This document shows, piece after piece, positions 23,848 to 36,018 of a DNA stretch of 64,000 nt. Source of the stretch: Symbiodinium natans (lineage: Eukaryota; Sar; Dinophyceae; Suessiales; Symbiodiniaceae); the NCBI GenBank assembly GCA_905221605.1, contig CAJNDS010002650.1, positions 175,648 to 239,647 on the forward strand. Reading direction: 5' to 3'. How positions within the stretch are numbered: position 1 is the stretch's first letter; each line of letters begins with the position of its first letter. The position numbers and the translations under genes are program-made. The notes beneath the pieces were generated by a model. That model saw only the letters and a program-made list of their open reading frames with translations, was not told the DNA's origin and ran no database searches.

Positions 23848-25158
23848 ATGAGGATGCAAGGCCTGACGCGCTTACTGACTGCCTGGCACTTTGTTTCCAC
23901 ATTCGCAAGCTTGCCAAGCTCGCCAAGCTCCCCATTCGATTGGCCGAACGTCCTTGGACAAGCCTGGCTTTTTGATCAGGGCTCCACGTACGGTTTCCGC
24001 TCGGAGCCAGGAGGCATTCGTGGGCCTGCACCGGATTGGGCCATGGCAGGGCGTATTCCCATTGTTCAATATGGAATTCACGCTGATTCACGACCCCTGG
24101 TAGCAGTTTCGTACCCAGGCTCCATCATGCTTGACGGCAATCTAACGCATGGTGGATTGCCGTTGCGGGTCCAGGTCTCTTTGATATTCCAATCGTCCAG
24201 CATGGTGGTCGTTCGGATCTCTGTCCAAAATCATGGCTCGGCGCCCGCGTTGGTCAGGTTCAGGGTCTCCTTTTCGGACATCAACATGACAGCGTGGACT
24301 GGGAATTCAGTCATCTTCACTTTGCCTGAAGCTGAGTTTCCATGCTTCAGAGGTGCAGCTTTCAGCAGGGGCAACTTTACATTTTCAACCACATATTTGG
24401 ACGACGGCGTGCAGCAAGACCTTACATGGAACCAGGCAAACAGTACCGAATTGGCTGTCGAGTCTTCGGAAGTCAGTATTCAAGCCTTTGGGAATGCAAG
24501 TGCCTTCGTATCTGTTGTTTTCCCATACAATTCTACAAGAACTGGAACTGATGCCCGCAAGTTGGATTCCATGATTGACAACTCGGTCGGCCGCTGGAAA
24601 GCTTATTTGGCATCGGTCTTAGTCCCACAAGTTCACAACCAGGGCATGGGATGGGTTGCTGTCAAGTCTGTAATGACATTGATGAACAACTGGCGATCGG
24701 TGCCAGGTCTTCCAGATGGCGTTCTTCCTTCCTACAATGGCTACGAGAGTGGCTTCTGGTCCTGGGACACATACAAACAAGCTGTCGGCATGGTTTCGTT
24801 TGCTCCGCAAATTGCCAAAGATCAGCTGCGCTTAATTGTTTCTGCGCGAAATAGGCGCAATGGACACATTCCTGATAAAGTTGACCGTTGTGGTAATGCA
24901 GGTGGCTGTAATGGCAAGCCACCCTTGTTGGCTTGGGCTGTGTGGCAAATTTACCAGGCGACACACGACGTGCCCTTCCTTCAAGAAATGTATGGCATTG
25001 CGAAGCAATTTCATGAATTCTGGTATTCTGCGCGAGACGTCAAAGGTGTCGGCCTGTGTTCATGGACCCAGGGAATGGAAAGCGGCATGGATGATGGTGT
25101 CAGATTCTTGCCAGAGTACGCTTCATCAGCCTACAATGCATCCAGCCGTGCCCCTTGA
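23848..25158 (+). CDS. GH63 gene, first long exon
   Basis: Open from ATG 23848 to a stop at 25158; the true donor lies somewhat before the stop. The sandwich domain has many potential N-glycosylation sites (NMT, NFT, NST, NAS, NST), consistent with a secretory-pathway protein. The barrel start includes SYNGYESGFWSWDTYKQA, HIPDKVDRCGN, GKPPLLAWAVWQIY and GMESGMDDGVRFLPE. The last is the family's ESGMDN-type substrate-pocket signature. Confidence 0.88.
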   Translation: MRMQGLTRLLTAWHFVSTFASLPSSPSSPFDWPNVLGQAWLFDQGSTYGFRSEPGGIRGPAPDWAMAGRIPIVQYGIHADSRPLVAVSYPGSIMLDGNLTHGGLPLRVQVSLIFQSSSMVVVRISVQNHGSAPALVRFRVSFSDINMTAWTGNSVIFTLPEAEFPCFRGAAFSRGNFTFSTTYLDDGVQQDLTWNQANSTELAVESSEVSIQAFGNASAFVSVVFPYNSTRTGTDARKLDSMIDNSVGRWKAYLASVLVPQVHNQGMGWVAVKSVMTLMNNWRSVPGLPDGVLPSYNGYESGFWSWDTYKQAVGMVSFAPQIAKDQLRLIVSARNRRNGHIPDKVDRCGNAGGCNGKPPLLAWAVWQIYQATHDVPFLQEMYGIAKQFHEFWYSARDVKGVGLCSWTQGMESGMDDGVRFLPEYASSAYNASSRAP

Positions 25159-25855
25159 GTATGGCAATCGGAGGTAATCTTTCTTTTGCGAGCAAGATGC
25201 GGCATGTGTGGAAGCATGCGCACCCAAGGTTACCACACTGAATTTTTGGAGCATCGATTTGAATGCGTATCTGTACAAGGACAAACTGACTCCTTGCTGT
25301 AGTAGGCATGCAATCAATGTGTACGTTTCAGCAGCAGACTGCCACTGTCGGGCGTGGTGTGTCATGCAGCGCTCGTTACACACATTTGTGACTTCCGGGG
25401 AGTGAACATGGTGTTTTCTCATACGGAAATCTGTGATCAGCCCAGGATGCTGTTGGCAATGTCAGATGCGCTTGGCATGCTGAAGGAGGCACAGGAATGG
25501 AAAGACGCCGCGGGGCGTTTGCTGCCAAAGCTTCGCCAGACATTTTTCGTTCCTGGTGGGAGGCGCGGGCTCTACAGCCAGCTGTGTAAGCCGTCGTGCA
25601 GCCAGAAGAAGGATGAAGCAATGAAGCAGAGACTTGAAAAGGTCAAGAAGGTTTAGGAAGCCTAGGAAATCAGGAAGGTCATGGGGATCAAAATGGTCAA
25701 GACGGTCAAGCAGCTCCCCCCGCTCTCGTCTGAAGCGAGAGCGGTTCCGAACTCATCACAGAGCGACCTTAACTTACCCGGCTTGTCGGCTGGCTGAGCT
25801 CCTGCCGGGCAAGAGAACAATTGGGCGTCGTCAGCCGGTTATTAGGTTTGTCTCT

Positions 25856-25892
<37 letters not shown>

Positions 25893-27622
25893 GTGCTGTT
25901 TAGGTTTTTTTTGACTTTGAGTCTGTTAAACAATGTGGTCCGTGCGAGACTGGATTCGACGAACTGCGAATGAATCCATGAATGAATGAATGAATGCGGT
26001 TGTTGCTACATGGTGGTGGTGGTGGTGGTGGTGGTGGTGGCGGCGGTGCTGGTGATGATGGTGGTGGTGGTGGTGGTGATGGTGCTGATGGTGCTGATGG
26101 TGCTGATGGTGCTGATGGTGCTGATGGTGCTTGTGCTCGTGCTGATGGTGCCGATGGTGCCGATGGTGCCGATGGTGCTGATGGTGCTGATGGTGCTGAT
26201 GGTGCTGGTGCTGGTGCTGGTGCTGGTGCTGATGGTGCCGATGGAGCTGATGGTGCTGCTGGTGCTGATGGTGCTGATGGTGCTGGTGGTGGTGCTGGTG
26301 GTGGTGGTGGTGCTGCTGCTGCTGCAGTCCCTGCTCTTCGAGCTCTGGCAATGCAGGGCTGGCTTCTTCTCGGACGTGTATTTCAACGGCACAGTGCCTG
26401 CCACAGTCTCCCGAGTTCAACACCGCTCAAGCACTGATTCAATCATGGTGAACGGCACAGCATGCAATCATGCAGTCAATGTCTTCTCAGGCATTGCCCA
26501 TACAAGGCTGTGAAGGTTATGCCGCCCTTTTTGCTGGAGTTGCATCTCTTTCTCAGGCTGGGTGTGTTTTTGCTGTCGACCACAAAGTACAGGCATGAGT
26601 TGCACATTCGTACTGAACAGAGGCACGGCAAATGGCCGAAATTCTGCGAGACCCGAGCAAATTTCTTCTCAACTTCAGCCTGCCATCAGCACCTGCCGTC
26701 AGATCTTTAGAAGGCTTGTTGGATTTGTTGGGTGTTAAGACCTAGTGTACTTGTCCTGTTCAAGGTCCTTAGGTTTTTGGCTGCAAGTGTTGCCTCTTTT
26801 GCTTCTGGAGAAAGGTCAGCAAGCAGAATCAATTCTTCAATCCGCGTGGATATTGGAAAGGCTGGCATTTGAGGCATGGCGGCGATGGTGTTAGACAGTA
26901 GTCGGCCAGGCCCCACGTGGGTGGACCAGACATGGTTCGCCTATGCCGGCTTGAAACGCACCTCGTCAACGATGAGCGTGTCGGACCTTGACACGAAGCA
27001 GTGAGAGTGAGCCCTAAGAATCCGCGCGGAGGGAATCTAGAGGCCCTAGAGAGGCCCTAGAGAGTCCCTGGAGGCTATGCTGTGGAAGCAAGGGCCCGAG
27101 GTGATGAAGAGTCAGAGGCTGGCAGCTTGCAGCTTTCATTTCCACACCCAATCATGGCAAATCCATGAACGTCCGCGAAGAGTGATATTCGGAATATTCA
27201 TATGATATGATAGCAGGAGCCTTTTTGACATAGCCGAGGCCATGTTCTCTCAGTTGGCCCTTGTCCTCAAGGACAGACTTTTCCACCGCGGCCGAGGCTT
27301 TCCCGATAAGGATGAGTGGCACCCTTACTTGGCTTTCGAGAAATTTCCAACCTTGCGTGACCGGTTTCTTTGCGAAGACGCTTCTGTAACGGATTCTGTT
27401 TGGCACCAAGGACTCCGTTCGCCGAGCATTACAACCCCGAGACAGGAATTTTTGCACTAGTCTTGATAGCAGAAGTATGCTGAAGACTGGTGTGCTGAAG
27501 CCTGGAAGCACACCATTGAAGGAGATCCTGCCGGAGCTCAGCACTTTAGTTGGACAGCTGCACACAGTCTTATGTGGGCCCTGGAAGATCATGTCCATGC
27601 ATCTTGGTTACAAGTAGGATAG
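23848..27622 (+). CDS. GH63-type glycoside hydrolase (YgjK/alpha-glucosidase-like), multi-exon
   Basis: GH63 enzymes are inverting alpha-glucosidases; the family includes ER processing glucosidase I and bacterial YgjK. The long first exon (436 codons) starts MRMQGLTRLLTAWHF, a possible signal peptide. It carries an N-terminal beta-sandwich and then the start of the (alpha/alpha)6 barrel with SGFWSWDTYKQAVGM; the Asp of WDTYKQA is the expected general acid. Later exons in family order: SIDLNAYLYKDKL, PRMLLAMSDALGMLKEAQEW, GFFSDVYFNGT, GCEGYAALFAGVA, DPSKFLLNFSLPS, NPRGYWKG/PTWVDQTWFAYAG, FAEHYNPETG and FSWTAAHSLMWALEDH, with a stop at 27620-27622. The Glu of FAEHYNPETG lies where the general base is expected. 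It resembles the YgjK-like branch more than ER glucosidase I, so substrate and location are open. Splice borders are mostly approximate. Confidence 0.88.
25240..26710 (+). CDS. GH63 gene, middle exons
   Basis: Coding islands in family order: near 25241-25287 NFWSIDLNAYLYKDKL; about 25430-25556 DQPRMLLAMSDALGMLKEAQ then KLRQTFFV; about 26357-26410 GFFSDVYFNGTVPATVS; about 26506-26565 GCEGYAALFAGVASLSQAG; about 26640-26700 AEILRDPSKFLLNFSLPSAP. Each matches a conserved helix or loop of the (alpha/alpha)6 barrel. Between the second and third islands lies a TG run (25860-25889) and the GGTGCTGAT minisatellite, presumably intronic. Confidence 0.8.
26011..26326. repeat. TGG / GGTGCTGAT minisatellite in a GH63 intron
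   Basis: A (TGG)n run passes into about 25 variants of GGTGCTGAT (also GGTGCCGAT and GGTGCTGG), ending in CTG repeats. It is open in several frames on both strands (Gly-Ala-Asp, Val-Leu-Met, His-Gln, Ser-Thr), which explains the long frames at this spot. Confidence 0.9.
26829..27622 (+). CDS. GH63 gene, C-terminal exons
   Basis: NQFFNPRGYWKG ends at 26860. A 49-nt GC-AG intron (26861-26909) joins it exactly to GPTWVDQTWFAYAGLKR from 26910, giving YWKGPTWVDQ, the counterpart of YWRGPVWLDQ in the family. Further exons give TPFAEHYNPETG (about 27412-27450) and HFSWTAAHSLMWALEDHV (from about 27541) to the stop at 27620-27622. A frame at 27242-27460 (MFSQLALVLKDRLFHRGRGF) may supply the helix between them. 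The last segments match the usual GH63 ending, so the 3' end is well supported. Confidence 0.85.
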
Positions 27623-27816
27623 CAAGTTGGGCAGGGCAAAGGGATCCTTGTATACTTCGCAAGCCAGCTTATCGAGCACGCATTGGTCCACATTGCTAAG
27701 GGCCTGGAATTGTGGACCTGACGGTTGTGATGCGTGAATGTGGCTTCCGCCAATACGCGATTCAGCCCAAGGCACAAGGCGCTGGCAGTCTACGTGATGC
27801 ATGAGCACCCTCAGAC

Positions 27817-27895
27817 ATGATGGCGACCGGATGGCGACAGATGGCGACCGGATGGCGACCGGATGGCGACCGGATGGCGACCGGATGGCGACCGG
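27817..27895. repeat. GATGGCGACCG 11-bp tandem repeat
   Basis: About seven copies of the 11-mer, one of them shortened to GATGGCGACA. It lies about 200 bp beyond the GH63 stop codon. Confidence 0.85.
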
Positions 27896-27899
27896 GGTG

Positions 27900-29860
27900 C
27901 GAGTCCCGTGGGAAACCAGACAAAGCGCTGTGGAAAATCGAAGTCAACCCATGTCTCGAGACAATCAAAAGCGATCGAAAAAAAGAAGAAGTGATTTTAC
28001 ACTAATGGGTGCTGAGGGCCTTCGGTGCCACAGCAGGACTCGCATCGTGAAGTCGTGAGTTGGTGAAGCTCACTGCCTTTCGGCTTGTGAGGCTGCAAAG
28101 GGAGCGCCCGACCCGTCAAGCATGCAAGCTGCTGCGGCAGCTGATCAGAAAGACAATGTGTCGTGGCCTCAATGCTGGACCGCTTCTGAGTACAAGACTT
28201 GACATGTCTTTCTTTCCTTGTGCAGCGCGGGTAAGGTACCATATCTACTGCTGTGAGCGCAAGGCTGAGGTTGAAGCAACACAGCCACAGCCCACAGAAG
28301 AGGCACCTCCGGTGGAGACCGAGACCTAGCCTTGTGCTGCTACGGAGTGCGCTTGTGCATGACCAGCCATAGTACCGTCCAGAAGTTGCAAGAAAGCAAC
28401 GTGGACCAGCTGACCAACTTTGCAACTCGGGCAAGTGAGCATCAAGATGCTTTGCCTTTGTTGGTCACATTGCAAAGCGTGGATAGTCCTGGAATCATGG
28501 AACCTGTGTGGAACTGCTGGTTTGGGTCTGCTCAAGGTAGAGATGCAGGTCGGGTTGTGTAGATGCAGACAAGTCTACCGATGGTGCATGGCACTCTAGA
28601 AGGCGCCACAGCCTTTTTATGTAGTAGTCCCATTTCGACGCGCTGCAAACTTGGCAGTTTTGGTGCAAACACCGCAGGTTCAACTATGTTAATCTGTTTT
28701 TTGCTTCAGCCGTTTTTGAGGGTGTCCTCGGATCCATGCGGTAGTCGGCAGCACGCGGTTGCCTGGGAGCATGGCCAGGAAGTTGCCGGTGGCCCAGCAT
28801 GCGCTGTCGCTCTGCATCTCTTTCTCTTTCTCCATCCTTTCCGTCTCTCTCTCTCTCTCTCTCGCTCTCTGTCTCTCTCTCTCTCTCTCTTTCTGCGGCG
28901 TCTCCTTTACAACAGCCAGCAGATTTCGGAGAAGATCACTTGCGGTCACTTGCATGATCCTGCATGGTCTTGCATGTACTTTTCCACGGTCCAGGCCCTT
29001 AGAGGGCAACGTCGTTCTGGCCCATGGCCGGGCACTCATTCTGAGCCGTGGCCATTGTTGTGGTCCCTGCACGCCCTATACATGCAAAAAGCTGCGGCTC
29101 AAGAGAGAGCAGCGCAGCATGCCAACGTCACACATGGTCAGTCGGTGCCAGGTCGCGGGGTCTTTCGGAAGGTCGAGGCTTTGAGTGATGGCGATCGTTG
29201 AGGGCACACATTGGCACACCCTCACAAAAGTCGAGGGGACGAGGGTGTCGTCGGCTGTGCACTCACAATGCCAATCTGCATTTGTTTGCACTTGACAATT
29301 TGAATGACCAGCTTGGGGCCCCGGGTCCTGTTGTGCGGCGCACGCTGCTTCCCACGCAACAAACAAAGTTTAAAAGGGCCTTCAGGAATAAACCCGCGGA
29401 CTGGGATGTCGCCCTGTTGCTAGTCGTTGCCTTGCAGGGAGCGCGAGCCAGCGCAGTGAGTGAAGCCAAGCCGATGAGACAGTACAGTTTGATGAGATTC
29501 ATGATTTCCTAACAGGAGTGTCTGTCCCGTACAGAAACGCGAAAGCATGTCAACAGAGCCATCCTGCAGACAGAGCGCTGAGTCGCTGAGTGTAGATTGG
29601 GCAGAAAGTGAACTTCTTGAAGTGGAATACCCGAGCCTTGAGTTGGGCTTCAGGTGTGGACCCGCAGACCGTTCGGCGACTAGACGATGACGATGGCAGG
29701 CTTGAGATTTGATGCATGCCTGGCAATCTAACCTTAGCCGGTTGTTTTGCTCGAGAATGTGTACACTTGCGGGCACAAATGTACATACATATTTACATAT
29801 ACACGCATCTTTTGTTGTTGTTCGTTTTGTGTTTTTCGATTTCTCTCTCGCTATACATAT

Positions 29861-29892
<32 letters not shown>

Positions 29893-31700
29893 GCAGATAT
29901 GCATGTATATGTAAGTGTTAATGTTTGTGTACACGTATTTGTTTATATACCAACTCAGGTATTTACGGGCTACGGGCAGAAGATGGCACAATAGGCTCTA
30001 CTCGCTTCCAGAGAAAGGTTGGGAGTTCAAGCAATGAACTAGCCACTGATTCGAACATGTATTTTTGCGCATTGGTTGCACCGGCCAGTCAACAGTATAT
30101 TTTTACATTTAGAATTGACCTCCAATTTTACTAGCCACATCCAAACAATCTACATTTTTAGCTGGGGATGGTGTACTAGTATGACCGAGACCATTGTCTA
30201 CAAGTTATTCGCATGTATGCGCATAGAAAGCAGCAGGCGTGTGGTGTGTGTGGTGCCCTTTTGCTAATTGATGCTGAGAGCAAATGGTTGGCCCTCTAGC
30301 ATAGTATTGCAGTAACTTCATGAATAGAACTCACCTGGGCCTAAGACATGAGTGGTGAACAGTCTCATATGATTTACCAGGGACACCGGAAAACGAACAA
30401 CGGGGGGTCTCTAGAAAACCCCAAAAAAACTGGGTCCTGTTTTCCGCCGGGAGGGGCCGGGGCGGGGGGGGGTGGGAAGACGAAATTGCGAAGACGATGA
30501 AAACGAACTGTTTGCAAGGAGAAGCTCAAATTGCGTGCGGATATGCTGGTAGAAGCAACGGGTTTGCCTAGGTTTGCCTTCCAAGATGCAATAGGTGTGC
30601 CATTACAAGGCTCAGCATTCTGGAACGGAATGGATGCCTGCTAGATTGTGATAAGCTGAGCAGCTGAAAGTGACAGATCGGAACCATGGTGTCAAACACT
30701 ACAATGGCTGTCTCAGATAACTTTGTCGTTAAAGTCGCCGCCAATGTGTTCATTCGTCCTTCCGGCAGTCCATGAATCTTCAGTCGGATCACCAGATTTT
30801 ACTTGGTGCGATTGAGGACAGCATGGAACGTTCACGTAAGGGCAAGCTTCATCGAGGCATGGATATCGATGCTTTGGCTTCGGGAGACTCAGGGTCCCAA
30901 TCAATTTGAGACACGAGGCGAAAACATCACGATTCGTTTTGTTTCACTTTGGAGAGGGCCCCTCTCGGTTCCAGCTGCCCACTTAGACCCAAAATGACCC
31001 CCACAACACAAACTCTCAAAAACCCCTACAAGATCACTCCAGGAGCACTCCAAGACCACTTCAACAGTCCGGGGCGGGCTAAACAGCCCTTTTGGTGAGC
31101 AAAAGCAAGGCCACAAGACGTCCCGAAACGAAACCATGCATCAGCCCCTGACGGACACTGCGTTGAGGCTAGCGCGCAGTCTTCCGACCTTCCGGCTGAA
31201 TGGCTTTAGTCGCGTGTGGAGAAAGATGCGGCGGCCTAAACTGACCGTGTGAATCGCGGCATGGGCCCAACATCTTCCAAGGAAGATGGCCGGGTAACCC
31301 GCCATCAGTGCCTAAGCATCTTTTGCCAAACACGACTGCAGTCGTTCCACCGGGAAGGTCGGAAGAAGTCCTAGCCGAAGGCAGTTTCGGAGGAGGTAAG
31401 GGAGGGGAAGGAACCCTCCAACACGCCGCCCAAAGCCACCCGCAATCGAACCACAGTTTCTTTTTTTAGGCGAGGCGTGGATTCTCCTGGAATTGCTTCG
31501 TCCTGGTCAAAAATCTTCGTTGTATGTTTGTATGTTTCAAGATAAGTCGGCAGGATATATCCCAAAACTGCCTACGGAATAATCGGCGTGGGCCATGTAG
31601 CTACTAAATATCCCCAAGGCCCAGCGCGAGCCATAGACTCCAAGAGCTTTGTGCCTACAAGATGCAGGGCAGCTATGCCTAACCTCAAAAGTGATGAGGT
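27900..31700. other. Region with weak coding-like patches and microsatellites
   Basis: No gene identified. Coding-like + strand patches: about 28220-28329 (VRYHIYCCERKAEVEATQPQ then PTEEAPPVETET, with a stop) and about 28378-28500 (VQKLQESNVDQLTNFATRAS then LPLLVTLQSVDSPGIMEPV). They could belong to one small gene, which I cannot name. A TC microsatellite lies at about 28840-28892 and CA/TA runs at about 29862-29892. From about 30000 to 31700 I see nothing coding. Confidence 0.35.
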
Positions 31701-31769
31701 GATGCCTTCATCATGGCCGCTTTTGGCGTTTAGGTAGGTTTAGGAATTCCGCTCATTCCTTTGGTATTT

Positions 31770-34700
31770 GAATGTGTCGTTCCCTTTGGGAACTGCTTTG
31801 TGCGATGGTGAAGTTGCAGTTCCAACGGTTCGTTAGAAACGCGATGTTCGATATCGATAAGTTGTTATATTCTTTTGCTGTTGATACTCAAGCAAGCCTT
31901 GCACTTTGCAACATGCGTTGTCGCTTGCTGTTCCGGGATCGGCATGGAATGGCTTTCCAAGTGCAACAGTGCGCATCAGCGCATGCAAAATTCTTTGAGC
32001 TCATAACGCAAAATACCGTGCATGTGGCATCAGAATCGGAATCGGGACAGGGGCGAATCAACTACCAAGCCAATCCGGGTTCCGACATGTTCCGACATAA
32101 CACATCAAAAATGCTTCAATCAACTGGACCTGTGCCTGAAAATGGCTGCGCCTAAGCGTGCAGAATCTTGCTGCAGCTGATTTTTATCAGGCCCGTTCCC
32201 GATGTTAGTGGCTTGGCCGGCCTCGTTGTGGGTTTGGCCTCGGGAAGCGCGCGGTCAGCGACCCAGCAGCGGCAATGTAGGGCAGGCCCATGAGCTCGAA
32301 GCCATTATGTGATCAGGCACTATGCCGTTCACTTCTGGGACATTGGGATGACACTGGCAGCATTCTGAAATGTGTGCCTGCACGGTGGCTCGCGGATTCT
32401 CAATGGTCAACCGGGACATACCAACTCAGTGCAGCTTCAGGCAATCCTTCCTGAAAATCTTCAGGAACATGCTCCGCCTCCTGCGGAGGATGTTGCGCGT
32501 CGCTAGAGAATGCACGTCTAGGCTTTCGGACCAAACTGAAGCATTTACGTTAAGTTCAACCCAGCCGCTTGCTTTCCAGGAAGGCGGCTTCGATCTAGTT
32601 TTCCCGGCCTCAGCATGATTCTCAGAACCTTCAGCACAACCATGTCCCTAGCATTCTGTTTGTTCGGCATCATTGCTCAGGAGCCCGAAGCTATGCTAGA
32701 CTTCGGTCTTGCACTAGGTACTGGCCTATGTGCAAAACATCAATTGAAGCATTGCGGAAGCCTTTGCCGGGCATCTGGTCCCATGAGCTCTTCCGAGGCG
32801 AGGTCGTCGAATCGAGAGGGTGGGCCGTGGTGCAGCTTGCCCACTCCGACACACTGTGCTGGCTTCCCAGTTTGGAAATGTTTGGAAAGCATGGTCATGC
32901 ACTATAGCACTTGCGGATTTTGGGTTGTCACAGGTGACTCAGCATGTCGCGAAGCGCGGTCGATGCGTCGGTTTGCAGGCTCGTGGCTGAGCGTGCAGCG
33001 GCTGTGTCAACTAGCATTTCAGCCGAAGGTTTGCGCCAGGAGCTGCTCCCCGATTACCTGGGGCATGGAGTGCGAGGCGCCGCATGTGCCGCATGGGCCG
33101 CATGGTTATGGGCTCTAGCATGACCTTGGACACTGCCGCAGGCAAGGTGCAATTCCTCTCCGGGCAAAGAGGGCGTGACGAAGTGGCTCATCTCTTGGAA
33201 GCCTTTACTTTTTTGGCGAAGTTTTTCTCGATCTCACTTCTGATATTGATCCCATGTTCCCTGTTGCTTAGAACCTTCAGCAGTTGGACTCAAACTTCAA
33301 CGTGCTGGCGCAGGTTCGCATGGGCTCGGGCACTGTTTGCCAGTTTGCTAGCTTATTCCGCACTTGCAAGTGCGCGTCCACGGAGGCGGTGGCCGCAAAC
33401 TCGTGGCACAACATGGGCTTCCGTCGTCACCTTTCCCTTTGCTGATTCAGACTTTTGTAATTCAGCCAGCATCATGAATCATGCCATTCTGTGTGCGTGG
33501 TTGTCAAGGCAGTGTTGGGGAGAGATCCCCAACCTTGTTGCCATCATCTCGGAGTCTGCAGTGCATCACACATCGTGCATCTTACCTGTGCAACAAGTCA
33601 TGGTGAGTAAGGTGGGTGCCGTACGCCACACGTCTTTGCCTTTCCGCATGTTGGAATGCCGGATATCTGATGAACTGTTAAAATGTTGCGGAGATGCCCA
33701 CAGCATCTGCAAGGCCGTGAGGAGTTTTCTATGGAAGGGGACCCTCTGAACGTGCCTGTCTTAGCCAGCTATATTATCAGTCTGAGACAATCTGAGACAG
33801 CTGCGGGTCTGTCGGTTTGCCTCATCTCGGATGAACTTGCTGTGCTATGGCATCCTGCAGGACGATGACATTGAGGAGGGCCACTTGGAGGCGAGGTCGC
33901 CCTTTCATCCCTGTCCTATCACGCATGCAGGTTTCTCTCTTGCTTGCGGCAGGAGCACCTACAGTTTCTGCGACGTCGTCGCCTGTGCTGTATGATGTGG
34001 TGCGAGTCCCACTTATACAGAACACATGTGTCTCGAGCGTTTTGCTGTATCATTGGCGTTCGCATCTGGAAGGCTCGAATCAGACAGCGGCGAAATCAAG
34101 CTGACTCCTGGCCCCAAGCGTCCGGAGCGCGCAGTCCGCATCTCAGGTGTTTCACGGTTTCTCGTCAAGCACTTGGTAAGCTTGGTACAAGTTTGATGCG
34201 TTTTGAGTGGTTCGGAAGTCGGGACAACTCAGCCGAAGGTTACCCTGCCTATTGGAAGGCGAAAGCTCCTGGTCTTCCGGGGCGTGGGTTAGCCCAGCTG
34301 TTGGTGCAGAGACGATGTAACAAGTTCTTTTTCGCCGGTGGCTCGCACAAGGATCGTATGACTTTTTCATACAAGCCCGCTGGCAGGCCAGCTTTCTGCG
34401 TGAGTAAAGGGGAGACATGCCAAGCAGACTTTCAGAGACGGTATGACTCAGCATTGCATACTTTGCAGAGCAAGAACAAGGTAAGCAGCAGGCAGCTGTT
34501 GGGCATTGTTGTGCAGTCTCAGCGGCCAGGGCCAGCTGCTTCTGGAAATCTGTTTTGCGCGCTCGCGGTTGTGTCTCCTCACGACTCGAATGGCACACGC
34601 CGAATGCCCCGGCACCTAGCAGGAGGGTTCCTGTCGAACTTTTTCCTGGGCCAAAGAGGCGTGCATGGCTCATCGGACTCGTCGTATACTTGGCCTACCT

Positions 34701-35900
34701 GTCTGCACTGAAGCTTTCCGCGCACGCTGCATCCGGCATCCCTCCTTCCACTTCGTGGACATTGCAAACAGATGGAGAGACTGGCATTCGTGACCCATCT
34801 GTCGGGTGCACTGTGCAAGCTGCACATCGTTTTGACTTATCACTATCATTGACTCGTGGGATACGTGCGTTGCTTGTGTTGGCTCGGGAGGTTCGTTGTT
34901 TTGCAGAGCTGGGTCCTGGAGCCACCAGCCAAGCCAGTGACCCAAGGCCCTATTGAGACATCCTGAGACGTTGTAAAAAGGCGCCACTTCGCCACTCCGC
35001 CACTCCTTGCTGCGGCTGAGGTTTCAAGTTGGCAAGTTGGAAGGCCATCCAATGATGAAGGCAATTGGTTCCTTCTCGTCTTGATGTCCTGCACTTGTCG
35101 GTGGTGTTACGAAGTTCGCGAGGCAGAGGCCATGGGAATCATGAGCGGGCGACCGCACCCAGAGGTGCGTGAAGCCACTCTGAAGCCTCCATGTTGATGG
35201 AGTGAGTTTGTGATCGGTGTGTTCAGTCACTTGTGCTGCACAGGGCGACCGCGTGCATGTCATGAGCGCGCCACACCCAGATGAGAAGTTGTTGAGCACT
35301 TCGCGAACATGCACTCAGTGGAGAGAGAGGGAGAAGGTGCTTATTCACTTATTCATATACTGTCAGTATCTATAAGTTTTTATTGCATCTGGCAGTTGTT
35401 GGCTTTGCGAACCTACCACAATGCGTGCATATCTGGTGCTTGGGTATGTCGTTCTTACAGTGAGTTCCGAGCCCAAGCCGCTCCCACCACCCACCCAACA
35501 TGACCCAACACGGCCCATCCAGAACCCGCTCCAAACATCTCCAAACCCCCTATATGTCCTGTTTTTGTAACCCTTGCAAAGACCTCAAACCTGATACACT
35601 TCCCCCCCCCCTTCAAAAAACAAGCACGTTTGTTCTTGAGTTCTATCTCCTTTCACGATCACTGAACGTCCAGATTTCCGCAATTCAGAATTTGTGAGTA
35701 CCCATGGAGCCACAAGGCCAATTAGTTTCAAAGACATAGGCCCTCACAAGTTTGAAATTCGGAAATGTGGAACTTGAAAGGGCAGAAAATCTGAAAGTAC
35801 GGGGAGTTTTTGGCCGGCATCAGCGGCAGAATCCTGCGGTGAAGTATCCTCAAATACCTGTCGTCCGAGAAGGGTACGATGGCTTCCGACATTGGCTAGC
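31770..35900 (+). other. Unassigned coding-like segments upstream of the ketosynthase
   Basis: Several + strand patches look like exons: about 32425-32505 LQAILPENLQEHAPPPAEDV; about 32740-32890 PLPGIWSHELFRGEVVESRG then WAVVQLAHSDTLCWLP; about 32980-33118 LVAERAAAVSTSISAEGLRQ then ELLPDYLGHG; about 33280-33430 LDSNFNVLAQVRMGSGTVCQ; about 33837-33930 LCYGILQDDDIEEGHLEARS. They may be the N-terminal extension of the KS protein or a separate gene. Dinoflagellate KS proteins are reported to carry an N-terminal ExExGYLG motif; LLPDYLGHG is at most a distant echo of it. No family is claimed. Confidence 0.35.
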
Positions 35901-36018
35901 TTTGGGGTTTGCATGATATTTCTCCAAGTTGCCTCGGCAGCCGACAAGTTGAGAGCTAATGAAAGGTCATGTGCCGCTTGCCTGGGGGAGGCACTGGGCC
36001 AGATCAGTGCCGCGCAGG

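Noticed and set aside
25926-26513. 165-175-codon frames on both strands
   Set aside because: Products of the GGTGCTGAT minisatellite, except the GFFSDVYFNGT segment, which is kept as a GH63 exon.
33944-34711. 255-codon + strand frame
   Set aside because: No recognisable motif; composition and competing frames do not support a protein, though a small exon inside cannot be excluded.
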